Shown here: in pieces, positions 27,001 to 39,387 of the stretch
How the letters are laid out: each line of letters begins with the position of its first letter
Position numbering within the stretch: the stretch's first letter is position 1
NCBI GenBank assembly: GCA_000310025.1
Contig: FN648484.1
Span: 136,422 to 200,421, forward strand
Origin: Ectocarpus siliculosus
Taxonomy: Eukaryota > Sar > Phaeophyceae > Ectocarpales > Ectocarpaceae
Reading direction: 5' to 3'
Length of the DNA: 64,000 bases
Notes under the pieces: generated by a model
Databases searched by the model: none
The model's input: only the letters and a program-made list of their open reading frames with translations
What the model was told of the DNA's origin: nothing
Program-made: the position numbers and the translations under genes

Positions 27001-30000
27001 TCCTTTATTTGCTCCTCGGCCAAGATATTTCCGGTAGGGTTGCCCGGGTTGATGATAGCGATACCTCGGACCTCGGTGCCATCAGCGCGGGCGGTCGCGA
27101 GGGTGCTGCGCAGGTTGTCCATCTGGTTTCATGGTTGGTTTGATGCAATGATTGGAACATAGTTTGAAGTCTTGAAATCAGTACCAGGTAATTTGCAGTG
27201 TCGGCCATAGTGCTCTGTAGCACTGCGCAGTAAACAGGAACAACAGCATGCATCAGTTCCACCACCCGCGTGTGACAAAGAGAGTAATTCAAATCAAACG
27301 ACGCCGGCAGCAGTGCCGACGCGGGGTCGTGCAAAGAGGTAGAAAAAGCAAGCGTAAAATGTCGTTTAGGGAACGAATACAATTCAACAACACTACACTG
27401 GAGAAGTACCTGGGTAAAGTTAAGAAGAGCAAACAATTGACCTTACCTCAACTCCCCAGCTCGAGCCTTCGTTGAGGTGGTATGGAACCAAAGCCCCTCC
27501 CAGCAGCGTTAAGGACGCCGAGTAGAGAGGGTACTGCGGGATAGGCGTCAACAGTCCGTCTTGTACCCCTCCAGATCTCAGAAGGCACGTCAGCAGTATC
27601 CGTACACCTGTTGCAAGGGGGGCAGCCAAGGAAAAATCACGTTGCAACAAAACTACCATGGGGATACGTGGATGGTGGAACAAACAGCAGTAGTGTCCTT
27701 TGCCGTGCTCCTCCTGCACGCTCAACATGGTCAACAACAGGCCCAGTCTCGAGGTATATACTCTTTCCAACAGAGACAAAGCCTATGGTGGCGATGGGAG
27801 CTACAATCTTCGCAGCACTTCCTTCCCCCTATGGGGCGCAAAACCGCAGGTTATAAGGAACCTAGTCCCGGCACGTCCTCCGTACGCGAACAAGCTCGCA
27901 AGAAAACGGTTGTCTTAATGTGCAGCCAGAGGCAGTACGTCATATTGTAGTAGTCGTTGCTGCCTAGGCCCGGCTGAAGGTGTACAAGACACACGCAGAG
28001 AGTCAAAGCGGGCGTCAAATGAAAGTGTTTCATCGAAAAAACACGACATGGACCCCAGGACCCGGGTCCCCCGGCGCCTAGATACTCAATCCGTGGCTGA
28101 CAGAAACACCGTACCTCTCGCCCGGACAATACAGATACCGTTACATGTAATTCGTGGTTTTGTGGCACATATGCACACACGAATTCTTGTGCGTATCCTA
28201 CGAAGTTCGACGAAGAGCAGTGAAAGGCAGGAGGGGTGGAACTGCGTGACGGGCCCTGCTACCACTAAACTGAACAAGACGGGGTAGAACCACCATGGGT
28301 AGGGGCTTTCACAAAAGCAAAAGTGGCTAAAAGCCGTTCGTACCTTCTGACGCCCCGTTGGTGAGGTAAATGCGGTCCGCGTGTGCCGGGTGCCCGTCCC
28401 TTTCGGCAATAAAAGCTGCGATCTCCTGCTCGACACTCAAACACAGCAGTCCAACCACACAACATTCCACCAGAGCGGATAGAACGCTAGTCACGGTCGG
28501 ACATGGTAGGCACAATCAAGGAGAATCGATGAGGCAACAAGCTTGCGGTAGTTCGCTCCTTGGAACAGGGCAGTCAGAGATGTCTAGATATTGATTGCAG
28601 CACCATTTTGAGCGACTTGACACACTTGATGGACATCGAGATAAGGGTCCGAGTTGGCACATTCAAGAAAAAGTGTTCAATACTACAACAATCTGCGGCA
28701 GCGAACAGTTGTCCACAATGGCCAAGACTCGAGAGAGCACGTGCAAGCAGGAAGTGTCCAAAGTACTTCACGTGCTGGAACGGAAGATCGCAGCACTTGT
28801 AAAATATGGTCTGATCTTTGGGTTAAATTGTCTCTCTTTGTACATGCTTGTCACAATACTTTCGCGGATGAAATCAAGCGTAGTCGCCCGTCACGGTCAT
28901 TTCATGTACATGAATAGGTCGCTGTACGACCCTGGAATGGGACCTTGTGTTGTGCGTATACGAGTATGCACTACGTCACGCTGGGAAAATGCTTTAAACC
29001 TTTTCGTTCAGTAATGATACCGACTTGGCTTGGCGTGGGTACCGTGCCTCGAGACCGAAGCGTTAGCAGCAGGACCAGCAGAAACAATGGCAACAACGAA
29101 GAGAGCTCCTGCCGTGTAGGCATGAATGTGCGTGATGTGTTTTGAGAAGCAATGACAGACCGACACAAGAGAGCGAAAGATTGCGCACCGTCAGGGGCGT
29201 CTAGAACCAGAACAGTATCATTAACTGTCACGGAATGGCGAAAGTGGCTGAAGGGTCGCTGGGGGGGTCCCCGAGAGTTGAGCGTGTTGTTGAGTACACC
29301 AGAAATTCAACTGTCAGAAATATGTGTAATAAAACCTGCACACATGCGTTGCTCTTCTCAGCTCACCAACCAGCACAACATTGAACTGTTCATACTGTGA
29401 ACATTGCTTTGCTCTTGTGATGCCTTCCTTGAGTCCTTCGGCCCTATACTCAATCTCCAACAAATCCAGCCGGGTAACCAAGCAAACAACAGAGTTCCAA
29501 CACGTGTATATTGACTTGATCGACAGCACGAGCCTCAGGACGTTTCCCATTCCAATATGGTTCGAAGGATGGCGATTCGCAAATGTGGAGTGACCCTTGG
29601 GCATGCTTGTGAAACCGTAAAGACCAAAATTAAGTTACCGGGGAGTGAGTGGGTTTCGGTGTTTTACAAGCCACCAGCTTGATCCACATGACGATGTGTC
29701 GAGACATGTAGATGACTAGCGAGCACTCGGTTCTCTTGCCACCCGACGTGGGGAGTAGTTGTATCGGGCGAGAACGCGAGTTGAGCATACAGCATTATAT
29801 TTTAGGGACAGCGCAGCATGCAAGGTGAGTCCAAGCGATGCTTTGCATTCTGTCCGAAAACACGCAAGAGTTGGGGCCAGCCGTTTAGCGGTGCCGACAG
29901 GCGAGGCCGGACAAGCTCGTGGGGTTCCGCCATGAAGATATCGCACGAAACCGTGACGGAAGTATCACTTGAGGTAATGATCGCGAAAAATTGCTTCATG

Positions 30001-32948
30001 AAGACACAACATGAAAAAAAAGGATGCTTAACTGTTGCAGTCGGAAACCGGTCTCGGAATCGATGTATCTACGAGAGGAACGACAGGCAGTATGTTGCAA
30101 AGCGAGACAGCGCCACTGGCAACCAGGCCGTTGAGGCGCAAAATTATCCCAAACAACCAGGCCCTTGGGGCACCTCTGTGAGGTCTATGGAGTGGTTGGA
30201 GCAAAGTTCCGATCGGAATATCGAGCCGAGTTCTGCATGTAGCTATATACGAATTCTCAAACACTGAGTTCAGCAGCCTCGCTTTCGGTTGTCCAGAGTT
30301 TCTCACCACGACTCGATACAATAACTAAAGTAACGAACTCCCGAAACGAATAAAACGCCATTGCAAAGGAAAGGCGCTATTGAACGGTCGCAATGATACC
30401 ACCGCAGTTGTCAACCCTTACGTGACCGGGATAATTTGATTTTTTTCGTTTTTTCCCCACAACTAGCTCTCTGCGGTCAAAGATCTTCCAAGCATGCGTG
30501 TACACCCTTAAATCACGGCGGCAAGGATGGTGCAGCAGTGGGTCCTTGTGTGGGGCTCACAGGGATGGGGACGTGGTATATGTAAGGGTGACGAACAGGA
30601 GTACAGTAGTACACTGCTGTACAGCAGTAGCACTTATGCGGAGAGAAATAGACTGTACAGCAGCAGTTGTTGCTGAGCAGGTGTGCATGCCTGTCTCCGA
30701 CAGCAACCGTCCGCACAGAGGATGTACCTGTGCAAGCAATACCTGGTGGCACATCTTCTCCACCTCATCCTTGGACAGAGCATACGGCAAGCTCATATGC
30801 TAGCGGCGCTAGATGCGAAGACGCTGACGGGAAACCGCCTCACAGAAGCGCCAGATCGACGAAAAAAACGGCCCGCTCATCAGAGAATCGAGACCATCAA
30901 CCACTATCGCACAAACTGCATAAAAATCGTGACAATTTTTACTATTATGTACTACAAATAGAGAGCTGTGATCAGAGCTGTAGTCCCGAAAACCCTTGCC
31001 TTTGAGCGAAATTTTGCCCACAGCAGACGAACCACCCTGCACTCCCAATACTGGGAACCACACGCACCGCAACCACAACATCAAGCACCGAGGCAGTACG
31101 CTAGCATCGGCTCCGGTGTGCGCTTTCTCTGCTCTCCCCCGCGGATGCGGCACCGGGTTGATCACATGTTCAGGGTGCTGTATGTACCCTCCGGTGGTAT
31201 TTTGCGTTTGAATCAGTAGCAGTAGGCAGTAGATTGGATCTGGAAAGGATATCTGTGCCCCCACGTCAGAGGGATTAGGCATGGGTGAATAGTATTGTAC
31301 TATGTGAGTCCTGTGCGCATTTGCTGATAAGCGTGCTTTTGGGGTGGGCTGCCTGTGTCTCCTTGCTGGTCTCTATATATGTTTTTTGCTCTTAGCCGAG
31401 GCACAACGACGATCTTTCGGCACGCAAAGTGATCGGAGCTGAGAACGGAGCTGCATCGGCCTGTTGTAGTCACGTAAGGGTTAAGTGTTGATGTCGTCGT
31501 CGTTCATGCTCACGACATACCTCGCGGACGGCGGGGATCCCCTGACTGTTGGTGTAGGCGCCAACGCCACCAGTGAGGCCAGCAGCATAGTGCTTCGCTC
31601 GCTCCACCACGTCCTTCTTGAAAATTTGCGGGTGGTCGCTGGCTAGGTTAGGGCTGTTCAACGGAAGGGACCGCACGCAGCACACGGTGTGTACGGATCA
31701 GCCACAGTTGCGAAGAGGAAATACTGAATGGACGTCGAACGCAACCTATTAATACGCACGACAAAGATAGTAACGATAGCATCCAACTGCAACCGACCGC
31801 ACAGCGATGCTGAAAATTAACCAAAAATATCCCACAGGGTGTGCAGCGTGCAGCTATCACGCTGTTCGTTCACCTGATGCACAGGGACAAAACCTCTCTG
31901 TGGAAGCTCAGTGGGACTTGAAGACAGGCGTGAGGGTTGCCGATATTGCACGGCACGATCTGCGCGTGGCAGTCATGGCATGCGGGGAGGAACAGAATGA
32001 TCGAACGGCGAGAATCAAAACGGCTATTAATAGAATGCAAACTTCCACTGGCGAAACTCGTCAAAGCGGTCCCATTTTTTTTGCGCACGGTGCAAGTGCA
32101 ACGTCTGGTATGCATCATTTTCAGAAGTACATGTCTACCCCGGCTACTGCAAAACGCAGTACAAGAGGACAACGCAAAACAAAGTGATACATAAACATCG
32201 GATAATGGAATGTCATTGCAGCAATTCGGGAAGTCGCGCTCGCCAGAATGCTCACAGTGTATGCGAACAGACACGTCCATGTTCATGACGCCAACGAGTA
32301 TCGGCAAGGCAATTGAACGCGTTCGTCTCCCTTTGGCTCCCCGCTATCAAATGCATACAATCTTTCTGCTACGTCAACCACTGCATGCGATATCAAGGGG
32401 TTTGCGGTATGCATTCCCACGAGGTCTTGACAAACGCAAAATGTGCCACATCGGTGAGCTCTCGGTGGTGAACGCCAAGATGATGGTCCTGGCCAGGTAC
32501 ATGTATTCACACTTGCAGTCCAACACCTGGAAACAAACGTCAACTTAGGTCCGTTGTGACGTTGTGACAGCAATGAGTAATTCGATCAAAATTCATGAGA
32601 CACGCTTAGCGCTCACACGAGGAGGATGATTGCTGCAATCTCACCGTGTCAAAGGGGAGCTTTTCCCCGGCTGCCATCTTGCGTTGGAGCTCCATTGAGC
32701 GTTCCAGCACAGCACCTCGGACAGCATACTGTGGTGGGTCGAAAAGGCACGAAAGGCGATGTAGGGGATATAACCTTACATACAGGTAGTGGTTCAATTG
32801 ACCTTCAGACATACAGGTTATCGTGCACGTTGCACACTGAGCACCGTACCTTGGCCTGTGTGACACTCTGGTTCATGGTAGCACCATTCAGCGGGAGGCC
32901 TGCGCGGGAGGCCGCGGAGAAGGCCCGAGGGAGCGTACGACGAAGCAT
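24022..32948 (-). CDS. GPT: Alanine aminotransferase (alanine transaminase), probably mitochondrial
   Basis: PLP-dependent enzyme that interconverts alanine plus 2-oxoglutarate with pyruvate plus glutamate. Exons in transcription order: 32948-32850, 32728-32645, 31959-31874, 31653-31521, about 28430-28344, 27607-27447, 27122-26991, 26479-26387, 26167-26090, 25728-25666, 25472-25347, 24569-24375, 24189-24022. Exon 1 encodes MLRRTLPRAFSAASRAG, an arginine/serine/alanine-rich presequence without acids, typical of mitochondrial import. Family motifs include NIGNPHACLQ, LTNGASEG, IPQYPLYSA, INPGNPTGN, LADEVYQANIW, SFHSTSKG (PLP-binding Lys codon 26092-26090), GECGLRGGYMEV and the C-terminal LVPGSGFGQEEGTLHFRTT. 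The intron after 25347 uses a GC donor. The junction between the exons ending 31521 and 28344 does not close in frame with canonical sites, and the 31653 start omits about six residues usual in the family, so those edges are uncertain. Confidence 0.95.
28445..31520 (-). other. Long intron of the alanine aminotransferase gene
   Basis: About 3.1 kb separates the exon with GAYTNSQGIPAVRE from the one with LTNGASEG, far more than the other introns (mostly 0.1-1.3 kb). Nothing coding was recognised inside. A small palindromic patch rich in gtacag/ctgtac lies near 30600-30660. ORFs here have no recognisable similarity and lack paired splice sites. Confidence 0.5.
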
Positions 32949-34554
32949 GCTTGTTTGGGGGTATTTCGTTTGTGTTGCGTCTACCAAAGGTAGGGTGTTG
33001 TCAGCAGCCTCAAGTAGAGTATTGCTGTTGTCGTGTGGCTTCACTTTTAGACGTAAGGTGACGTGGAAGCTACTACCTCCGGGAAAGGCTGACGAGAAAT
33101 GCTGATCGAACCACGGATACACTCAGCAGTATGATGTGTGCATTTGCGGCTCGGAAATACGTAGATCGAGGGGGGGGCGGCGGGATTTCACTCGGTTCTG
33201 CCAAAAAAAAAAAAGAGCTCGTATCTCACAAAAAAATAAATAAAACAGTTATCGAAAATCAGTTATCGAACGATCATGCGAAGGATGAAGGATTCAAGTT
33301 TGCAACATAGGCAAGACAAAGGATCCAGAGAGGGGAGACGATGGGTCGCCGGCAGGGGTCTCAACAGGGAGATCGAGGGGTCTTGTGGCAGTTGGGAACA
33401 GTTATTTGCTGCGCAGTTCTCTCTTCTGCTTCCAGGGGCAGCCCCGTCCAACTCCATTCTGCACATCCGCACGCCGTTGAACGGGCAGAGGTATGCACGT
33501 TCTGTAGTAGTCTCTTTACCGGTGGTTGAATCCTCGTTCCGTGTATCGATGCAGCCGCGAGAGGGAAAGGCCGTAAGCTGTACGTGTCTCCCTTGATCCA
33601 ACAATAAACGTCGTTGACGATGGATCAGTGCCCCTTTTCACATGCTTGCTCTTCGCGCATGCTTGCAGTTCGCGGTTCGTGAGCTCCAAGGACTTTCGGA
33701 TACGGGTATCTTTCGAACCCTGTCGCTCAAGAGCATCTCTGCTGCCGCAACGCAGGTGTGTGCAGTACAGCAGTAGTGTACACAAATGAGTATTCACGCG
33801 GAAACCGCCGGACATGATAACAAACAAGCAGCAGTTACGGTCGTTCTGAAACTATCATTTATCCTAATACCACGCATATATATATACCGTAAGGATGCCG
33901 GTCTTGGCACGGGTCGGCTACATGGCACAGGCCGGGGTCTACGGTATCGTTCACTTCGCGCAGGGGTGTGCGGAGACCCCGATAGCTTCGACCCCGATAC
34001 CTTCGGCGAGGTTGGGTGAAACCATGGTACCCAGCTGTTTTTGTCGCGGGCCACTAGTGTACCCAAGGTACATATATAGCTTGTATCATGGGCTCCACCG
34101 CTGTACTTTGGCATTGTAACGTTGCTCATGTGCAAGTGATGTTGTTCAACATTGTCGTTTTTTTGTCGGCATCGGCAAACGGTTTCTACTCAATCAACCA
34201 AGAACGCGTAAAAAAAAACGAGACCAAACGACCACAATCAACGACGGTACTACGAAAATTACAAGTAGGACCGGGAAACAATATAATTACGTGGCCAAGG
34301 ACTGGCAGGCAAAATGGTACATCCCCCGTTGGCCACTGCTGCTGTGTCCTTCTTCGTTCATGGCACCGAACCAAACCTCTCCTCCACTGGCCAATACCCC
34401 GCTGCAATTAAAACGTTCTAGCGCCAACCCGCTACCAACTGGTCCACATCAAATCTCAACCGGCAAACACGAAGCATGATAGTTCACAGCTCGGGCCCAT
34501 CTCCAAAAATGATACGATGCATGTCTACTTCTAGACTAGCAGCAGATTCTTGAT
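32949..34554. other. Upstream region of alanine aminotransferase, no gene seen
   Basis: This stretch begins with the 5' flank of the alanine aminotransferase gene. It contains A-rich runs (33207-33245) and an AT-rich TATATATA patch near 33880. No convincing exon was found. The promoter cannot be pinpointed by eye. Confidence 0.45.
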
Positions 34555-34555
34555 C

Positions 34556-35430
34556 TTTACACAACACGGGAGCTACAGAAGCTGTAATTAGGAAGGGAAC
34601 CAGCATGATGAGGCTCAAGAAACAATAAGGATGGGATCTCGCGGTCCAAGCTGCACCCTCCAGCTTTCTCTAGAACTTTTGATTGGCCTCTCTTTGCACA
34701 CGATTTTAAAAAGTTCTTGATTTTTTTTTTCGTCTTCACTTCAAATCAGGGCTCACAGCACAAGTGCCGTTTACTCCAACCCGTGGTCACACACGAGCCC
34801 CTCTCTACCCTCCCCTCCTGCGGTACTTTGCCTTTGAATTGTATTGCGAGAAGAGTTCAGCACTTTCTTCCCTCTGTGTACACGAACTAGCGCCATCCAC
34901 TAGGCCAGGAGCTGAAGCGAGAGAATGACTCACTTTGCAGTAAAAGCTCGCTTACGCCGGGATTCGAACCCCTGACCTGACCTTTAGAAGGTTTCGAGGA
35001 TACCATCTTGTTGCTCCACGTGGAACAAATTGTGGAAACAATTGTCGCAGCAGTGCACTTATCGTGAACGCTCGGCAACATGCATGCATACAATCACGGC
35101 AGCAGCACCCGCTCTTTCCCCACGGAAATGCGTGGACTGCATGGCTGGCCGCCTCTTTCTCTTTACAACACAGGAGCTACAGAAGCTGCAATTACGAAGG
35201 GAACCAGCACGAGGCTCAAGAAACAACAAGGGTGCTCGCGGTCCAAGCCGCACCCTCCGGCTTGCTCCAGAACTTTTGATTGGCCTCTCTTTGCACACGA
35301 TTAAGATTATATCTTGTTTCTCCACGTGGAACAAATTGTGGAAAAAACGCTTGGCACATGCATGCATAGAATCACGGCAGCAGCACCCGCTCTTTCCCCA
35401 CGGAAATGCGTGGACTGCATTGCTAGCCGT
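34556..35430. repeat. Two-copy tandem duplication, first copy interrupted
   Basis: Copy 1 is 34556-34706 plus 35005-35150. Copy 2 is continuous, 35160-35430. Shared landmarks are ggagctacagaagctg, gaacttttgattggcctctc, tctttgcacacgatt, ctccacgtggaacaaattg, and ctttccccacggaaatgcg. The copies differ by scattered substitutions and small indels. Copy 1 carries about 290 extra bases between its halves. No protein is apparent. Confidence 0.85.
34721..35004 (-). mobile_element. SINE-like insertion inside the tandem duplication
   Basis: This block is absent from the second repeat copy, so it is an insertion in copy 1 or a deletion in copy 2. On the minus strand its start resembles a tRNA 3' half, with a perfect B-box core GGTTCGAATCC (forward 34968-34978). 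Its far end is a run of ten T on the plus strand (34721-34730), which reads as a poly-A tail on the minus strand. This is SINE order: head, body, tail. Short similar flanks (ttcttga and atcttgt) may be target duplications. The A-box-like match TGGAGCAACAAGATGG spans the right junction, so tRNA similarity inside the insertion may be limited to the T-arm half. Confidence 0.45.
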
Positions 35431-37734
35431 CGTGCAAGACACTGTCGGTGCAAGCCGAACATGGAGGTCCGCTCGATTGGGGTTGTGATATTCAATTTTG
35501 ATACAATGCCATTGCAAAAATCAGCCCTTCCGGAGGTTGTCTTCTTCTTCGATGAAGGATAAACATGATGCTCAAGGTATAATATGGAGTTATTCCCGCC
35601 GCAGGGAGGGACATTTGGGCTCCTGTTGTCATGTCGTGATGGAGGAAACCGCGACCACGGTCACGGTTTATGGTTTCCGCTTTGTGAAATAGGAACTGCC
35701 ACCCACGGTTGTTGTAGACTCCCGTTTTGGCGGAGTGGGATTCACACATGTGTTATGTCGGTGAGATGGGGATAGGACCGGGGGCTCAGACCACTGGTTG
35801 ATGGGATGGGACGGGATCGGAGGGAATGAAAACGACGAGCAAACACGCAGTAGGGGGGATGGGCAATTACTATCTTGCTGAATGGGAGGAAAACGGAAAT
35901 GGCACAACAGGAGCCAACTTGGAACCCAACGGCGAGACAAGATATTGGCATATAATGGGGCATGATATCGGGACCAGGAGGAAAGCAAGCCCCTTGGAAT
36001 GCTCATGTGTGTTTGCGAGGGTGGCAAAGGTGGGGAAACTAAAAATATCCGCACCAAACGAATTTTTGAAAGGCCTCAACTCCTTTTCCTCCCTCTGAGG
36101 ATCCTTAACTGCTTGTTTTCAACCCTGGCTTTTGTCAGTCGAAAGCTTCCATACGTTTTTGTGTCATCCCTTGTTTAGAAGTTCATTTTATATCTGTCGG
36201 TATTGTTGACGCACAAAGCCGGGGTCAGAGGAACCCTAGATGAGATGTGTTTTTCGCCACCTACTTGCATTCTGAGGTAGGTGCTTGCCATTGTTATTGT
36301 CGCGAGAAAGATTCAGCCGTTCCTACCCGTCGTCGACTGTGGAAGTCAAATTCGTGTACTCACGAACTTGATCGTCATCCCCATTTGTGTAGTCTTACAG
36401 AAAGAAATCAAGTTCGCGTGATTGCGCCGAGATTCGCACCCATGTGTCCAAACGTCAAATTGTTGTGAGGTTTCTAGCTATACAACTGGGGCAACCTCTT
36501 TCAAAATCTATGTCTGTCGTTGACAGATGGCGTGAACTCAGTCAACCATTATGTTCTAAATGCATGAGCTCTGCTCTTTGTCCGAGCCCATGTACCCGAG
36601 CATGGTCACGCTTTGAACCTGCATCTTAATTGGCTGACTTGGCTCCGCCTGAGATGGATAATCGAGATTATTAGCGACATCCAGATCCGCCTTTGGGGTG
36701 TGTGCGCCGTGTGTGTGGGGTCTAGGCGAATGTAACGCATGCATTGTTCTTTCGGACCAAAACAAACAGCGAGGGGGATGTGGGCTGAATGGAGGAATGT
36801 GGGTTGAATAGGAGGGAGAAAGTGGAAAGATGGGAACCAAATGAGAAAAGGTGCTACAGGGATGGAAGCAAGTGCGAACTTCGTGGGCATCGGATGGGAG
36901 CAACGGCCAACAAGGTGGGACGGAAAAGAATGGGGAGAATTTTCGCTTTGGTCGAACGGGAGCAAGTGGGAGAAGGACACATGTCCCATCCGGTATACGA
37001 CGTAGGACTTACCGTCCCATTGTGTCCCTTTTTGTTTCTCGTTTTTTTTTCTCTTCACACAAAAGTCAGTTCCAGCCTCATCGACATACCTAGTTAATGG
37101 TGTAAGCACATCTTGGTTATGAAACAAACACATTCTTGGTGCAGTTGACACCCGAGACAAACTCTCTTGCAATATCAGACTATTAAAACATGGACTAAGT
37201 GTGAGGACGAGGGGGGGGAGAGAGGCAGGAAAGATGGCGGGATCTACTTACGTGTACAGGCGGCACTTTCCCGAGCACTCAGTGCCACGGAATATGCTAG
37301 CGTCTGGATCCCAGCAGGGCAAACCACCGCGGCGATAAGTCGAATCCACCGCATCACGTTGGTGAAGGGTTACATCGTGGACAGGACACGAAGCATCGCC
37401 ACCGGATGATGAAAAACTTCAACTTTGAATGACCAAAACTTGAGTTTTGTTGAAAGACCTATAGTAGAGTCCTTTTCGTGTCGGTGACCGAGTCCCTACC
37501 ACGCAAATGAATACGTGCACGAAACATACTCGCGGGGTTCTTGTTTTCGCCGATGTTATGGATGGTCGGTGTGGACCTACTGGAACACATACTACTTTGA
37601 AGTAGCTTAGCGATATGTTTTTGTCGCCACTACAAGAACTTGGCGTGGATCGTCGCATCCAAGCGCTCGAAATAACGGTCGGTCTCAGGTCAATGCTGCA
37701 GATCTGGTTGTGAGAGTAATTTTCTTTACCTCAG
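35431..37734. other. Intergenic, no gene seen
   Basis: The stretch is low in coding signal. Several ORFs over 70 codons exist on both strands (for example 36606-37172 minus), but they have low-complexity composition, lack splice-site support and resemble no family I recognise. Confidence 0.4.
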
Positions 37735-39387
37735 CAACCACGCCAAGATGGTGAGTGACGCAATTGGTGCTCGAGGCCATTGTGGAGTGGGGAAGAGAGC
37801 ATCGCTGGCTCTCACTCTCTCTCGAAACGGACTCCCGGCAGCAAAACTGACTAGGAGAGGAGCCAGAGAGAGTTGCTGAAAAGCACAGCCATGCACTGCT
37901 GCGGATAGAGTTCTCGATTGGTGGTCTCCTTATGAGAAGTCGTAGAGACGTGGTCTACCACCAAGACACACATGCAAACTCAGCGGATCGATCGGTAGGT
38001 GGTAACCCAAGCACGCAACGAAAACACACCGGACGCGAGGGTCGGCACGAATTTAGTGTTCGAGCCATGCTTTGGCGACATGCGCGTGTCGGAGGGGTGA
38101 AAACTGCTGTAAAGAGCGGGGAGAAGACTAGTTCTGACGATTAAGGTAGATTGGGAGGGAGAGACTCAACTAACACTTCGAAGTTATGCCGGGAAGTTGT
38201 GCCTCGGTTCCGCAATCTTTTTGTTGCGAGAAAGAAAGGCCGAGGCGGGTCCGAACGCGGCCTCCAGAAAGATGCCCGGACGTACACGAGAGAACGGATG
38301 AAACATTGCTACTCCGAGATGAGAAGAATGACACGAAACGTGACTTGAAATACACGGCGATAGAGAAATACACGCATGGTTTCACAATCGGCCTGTCTAG
38401 GCAAACAAAAGCAAAACGATCAAGACGGGCTACGATGTAGTTTGTGGACAACGGGCCCACGAAGGGTTCTGTCGCATGTTGAGAGATGAAGAGATAAATT
38501 CGCGTCCCTTATAGCACTTCGACAAATTGCTTATATCGACAGAAACCAACATTGACTTATTTCAACATTGCTTTGCAGCGGTTCAAGGCAGCGTATGCGA
38601 TCTCCCTTCGAACCAACCCTATTTTGTTCTTCCCAACATTCCGACACAACCTCTGAATATTTACTCCCATCGCAGGACGGGGTGTTCCACTATAACACTC
38701 TGCTTACTCTGGACTTGGCCAGCCCTTACTTCTCGAGCGGGCGGCAGGAAGAGCGGTTTGAAGTGGTCGTCATGGAGCACAAGGAAGACGGTCATATCAG
38801 GTTAGGCGATCGCAGGTTGTACTCGAAACTCGGCATAACTGCTGTGGGCGACAATTGTTTTTTAACTCTAAAGGCTTTCGCTCGCTGACGGCATGAGCTC
38901 GAGGCATCATGGCAATGCGGCTGATTTACGTTTGGCACTGCCTTGTTGACCTAGCTGGAACCTATTCAGCACACAGGGAAGCGATCGACCTCCAAGGTTA
39001 TTTTCCGAAACATGTGGCTTGGGGACCTGCTGAGACCTAACAGGTTCGGTAGAGCTGGTGTTGGCTCGTATGCCGTTTTCGAAGAGTGTCACATAGAGGT
39101 ATGGTGCCACCGCAGGTTGAACCGGGACTCTGGATTTATTTTTGTTTGAAACGAGAGTGTGAAGCTGTTGCCTTGGAGTGTCCATGCTCCTGTCGAAAAG
39201 GTGGTGATCACGCCGTGAGCTAGTTGTAGCACACGTTTCACTACCTCAGCAAAAACGACTGATGTCACAAAGGTTGGTACAGCTCAATCGCCAAGGCGAA
39301 CGCCAAAGTTGTAGTCATTAAAAGCGCCTTTCTCTCAGGTGTGTTGATGGAGGTGGAAACGTTCCCGATGGTGCCAAAGAAAACTAA
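37735..39387 (+). CDS. Candidate small spliced gene of unknown function
   Basis: I do not recognise this gene. Three segments have strong splice signals and compatible phases. A 16-base micro-exon at 37735-37750 is preceded by ttctttacctcag, ends in ATG and is followed by gtgagtga. An exon at 38676-38800 follows ccatcgcag and is followed by gttagg. A last segment, 39339-39387, follows tttctctcag and ends in TAA. Joined, they would read Met, then DGVFHYNTLLTLDLASPYF, an acidic stretch ending VVVMEHKEDGHI, then RCVDGGGNVPDGAKEN, about 58 residues. The middle exon has the codon-like character of a real exon. It could also be an internal piece of a larger or decayed gene. No domain was recognised. 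Confidence 0.35.

Noticed and set aside
36606-37172. 188-codon minus-strand ORF and its overlapping 115-codon neighbour
   Set aside because: Low-complexity Pro/Ser/His composition, no splice support and no recognised motif.
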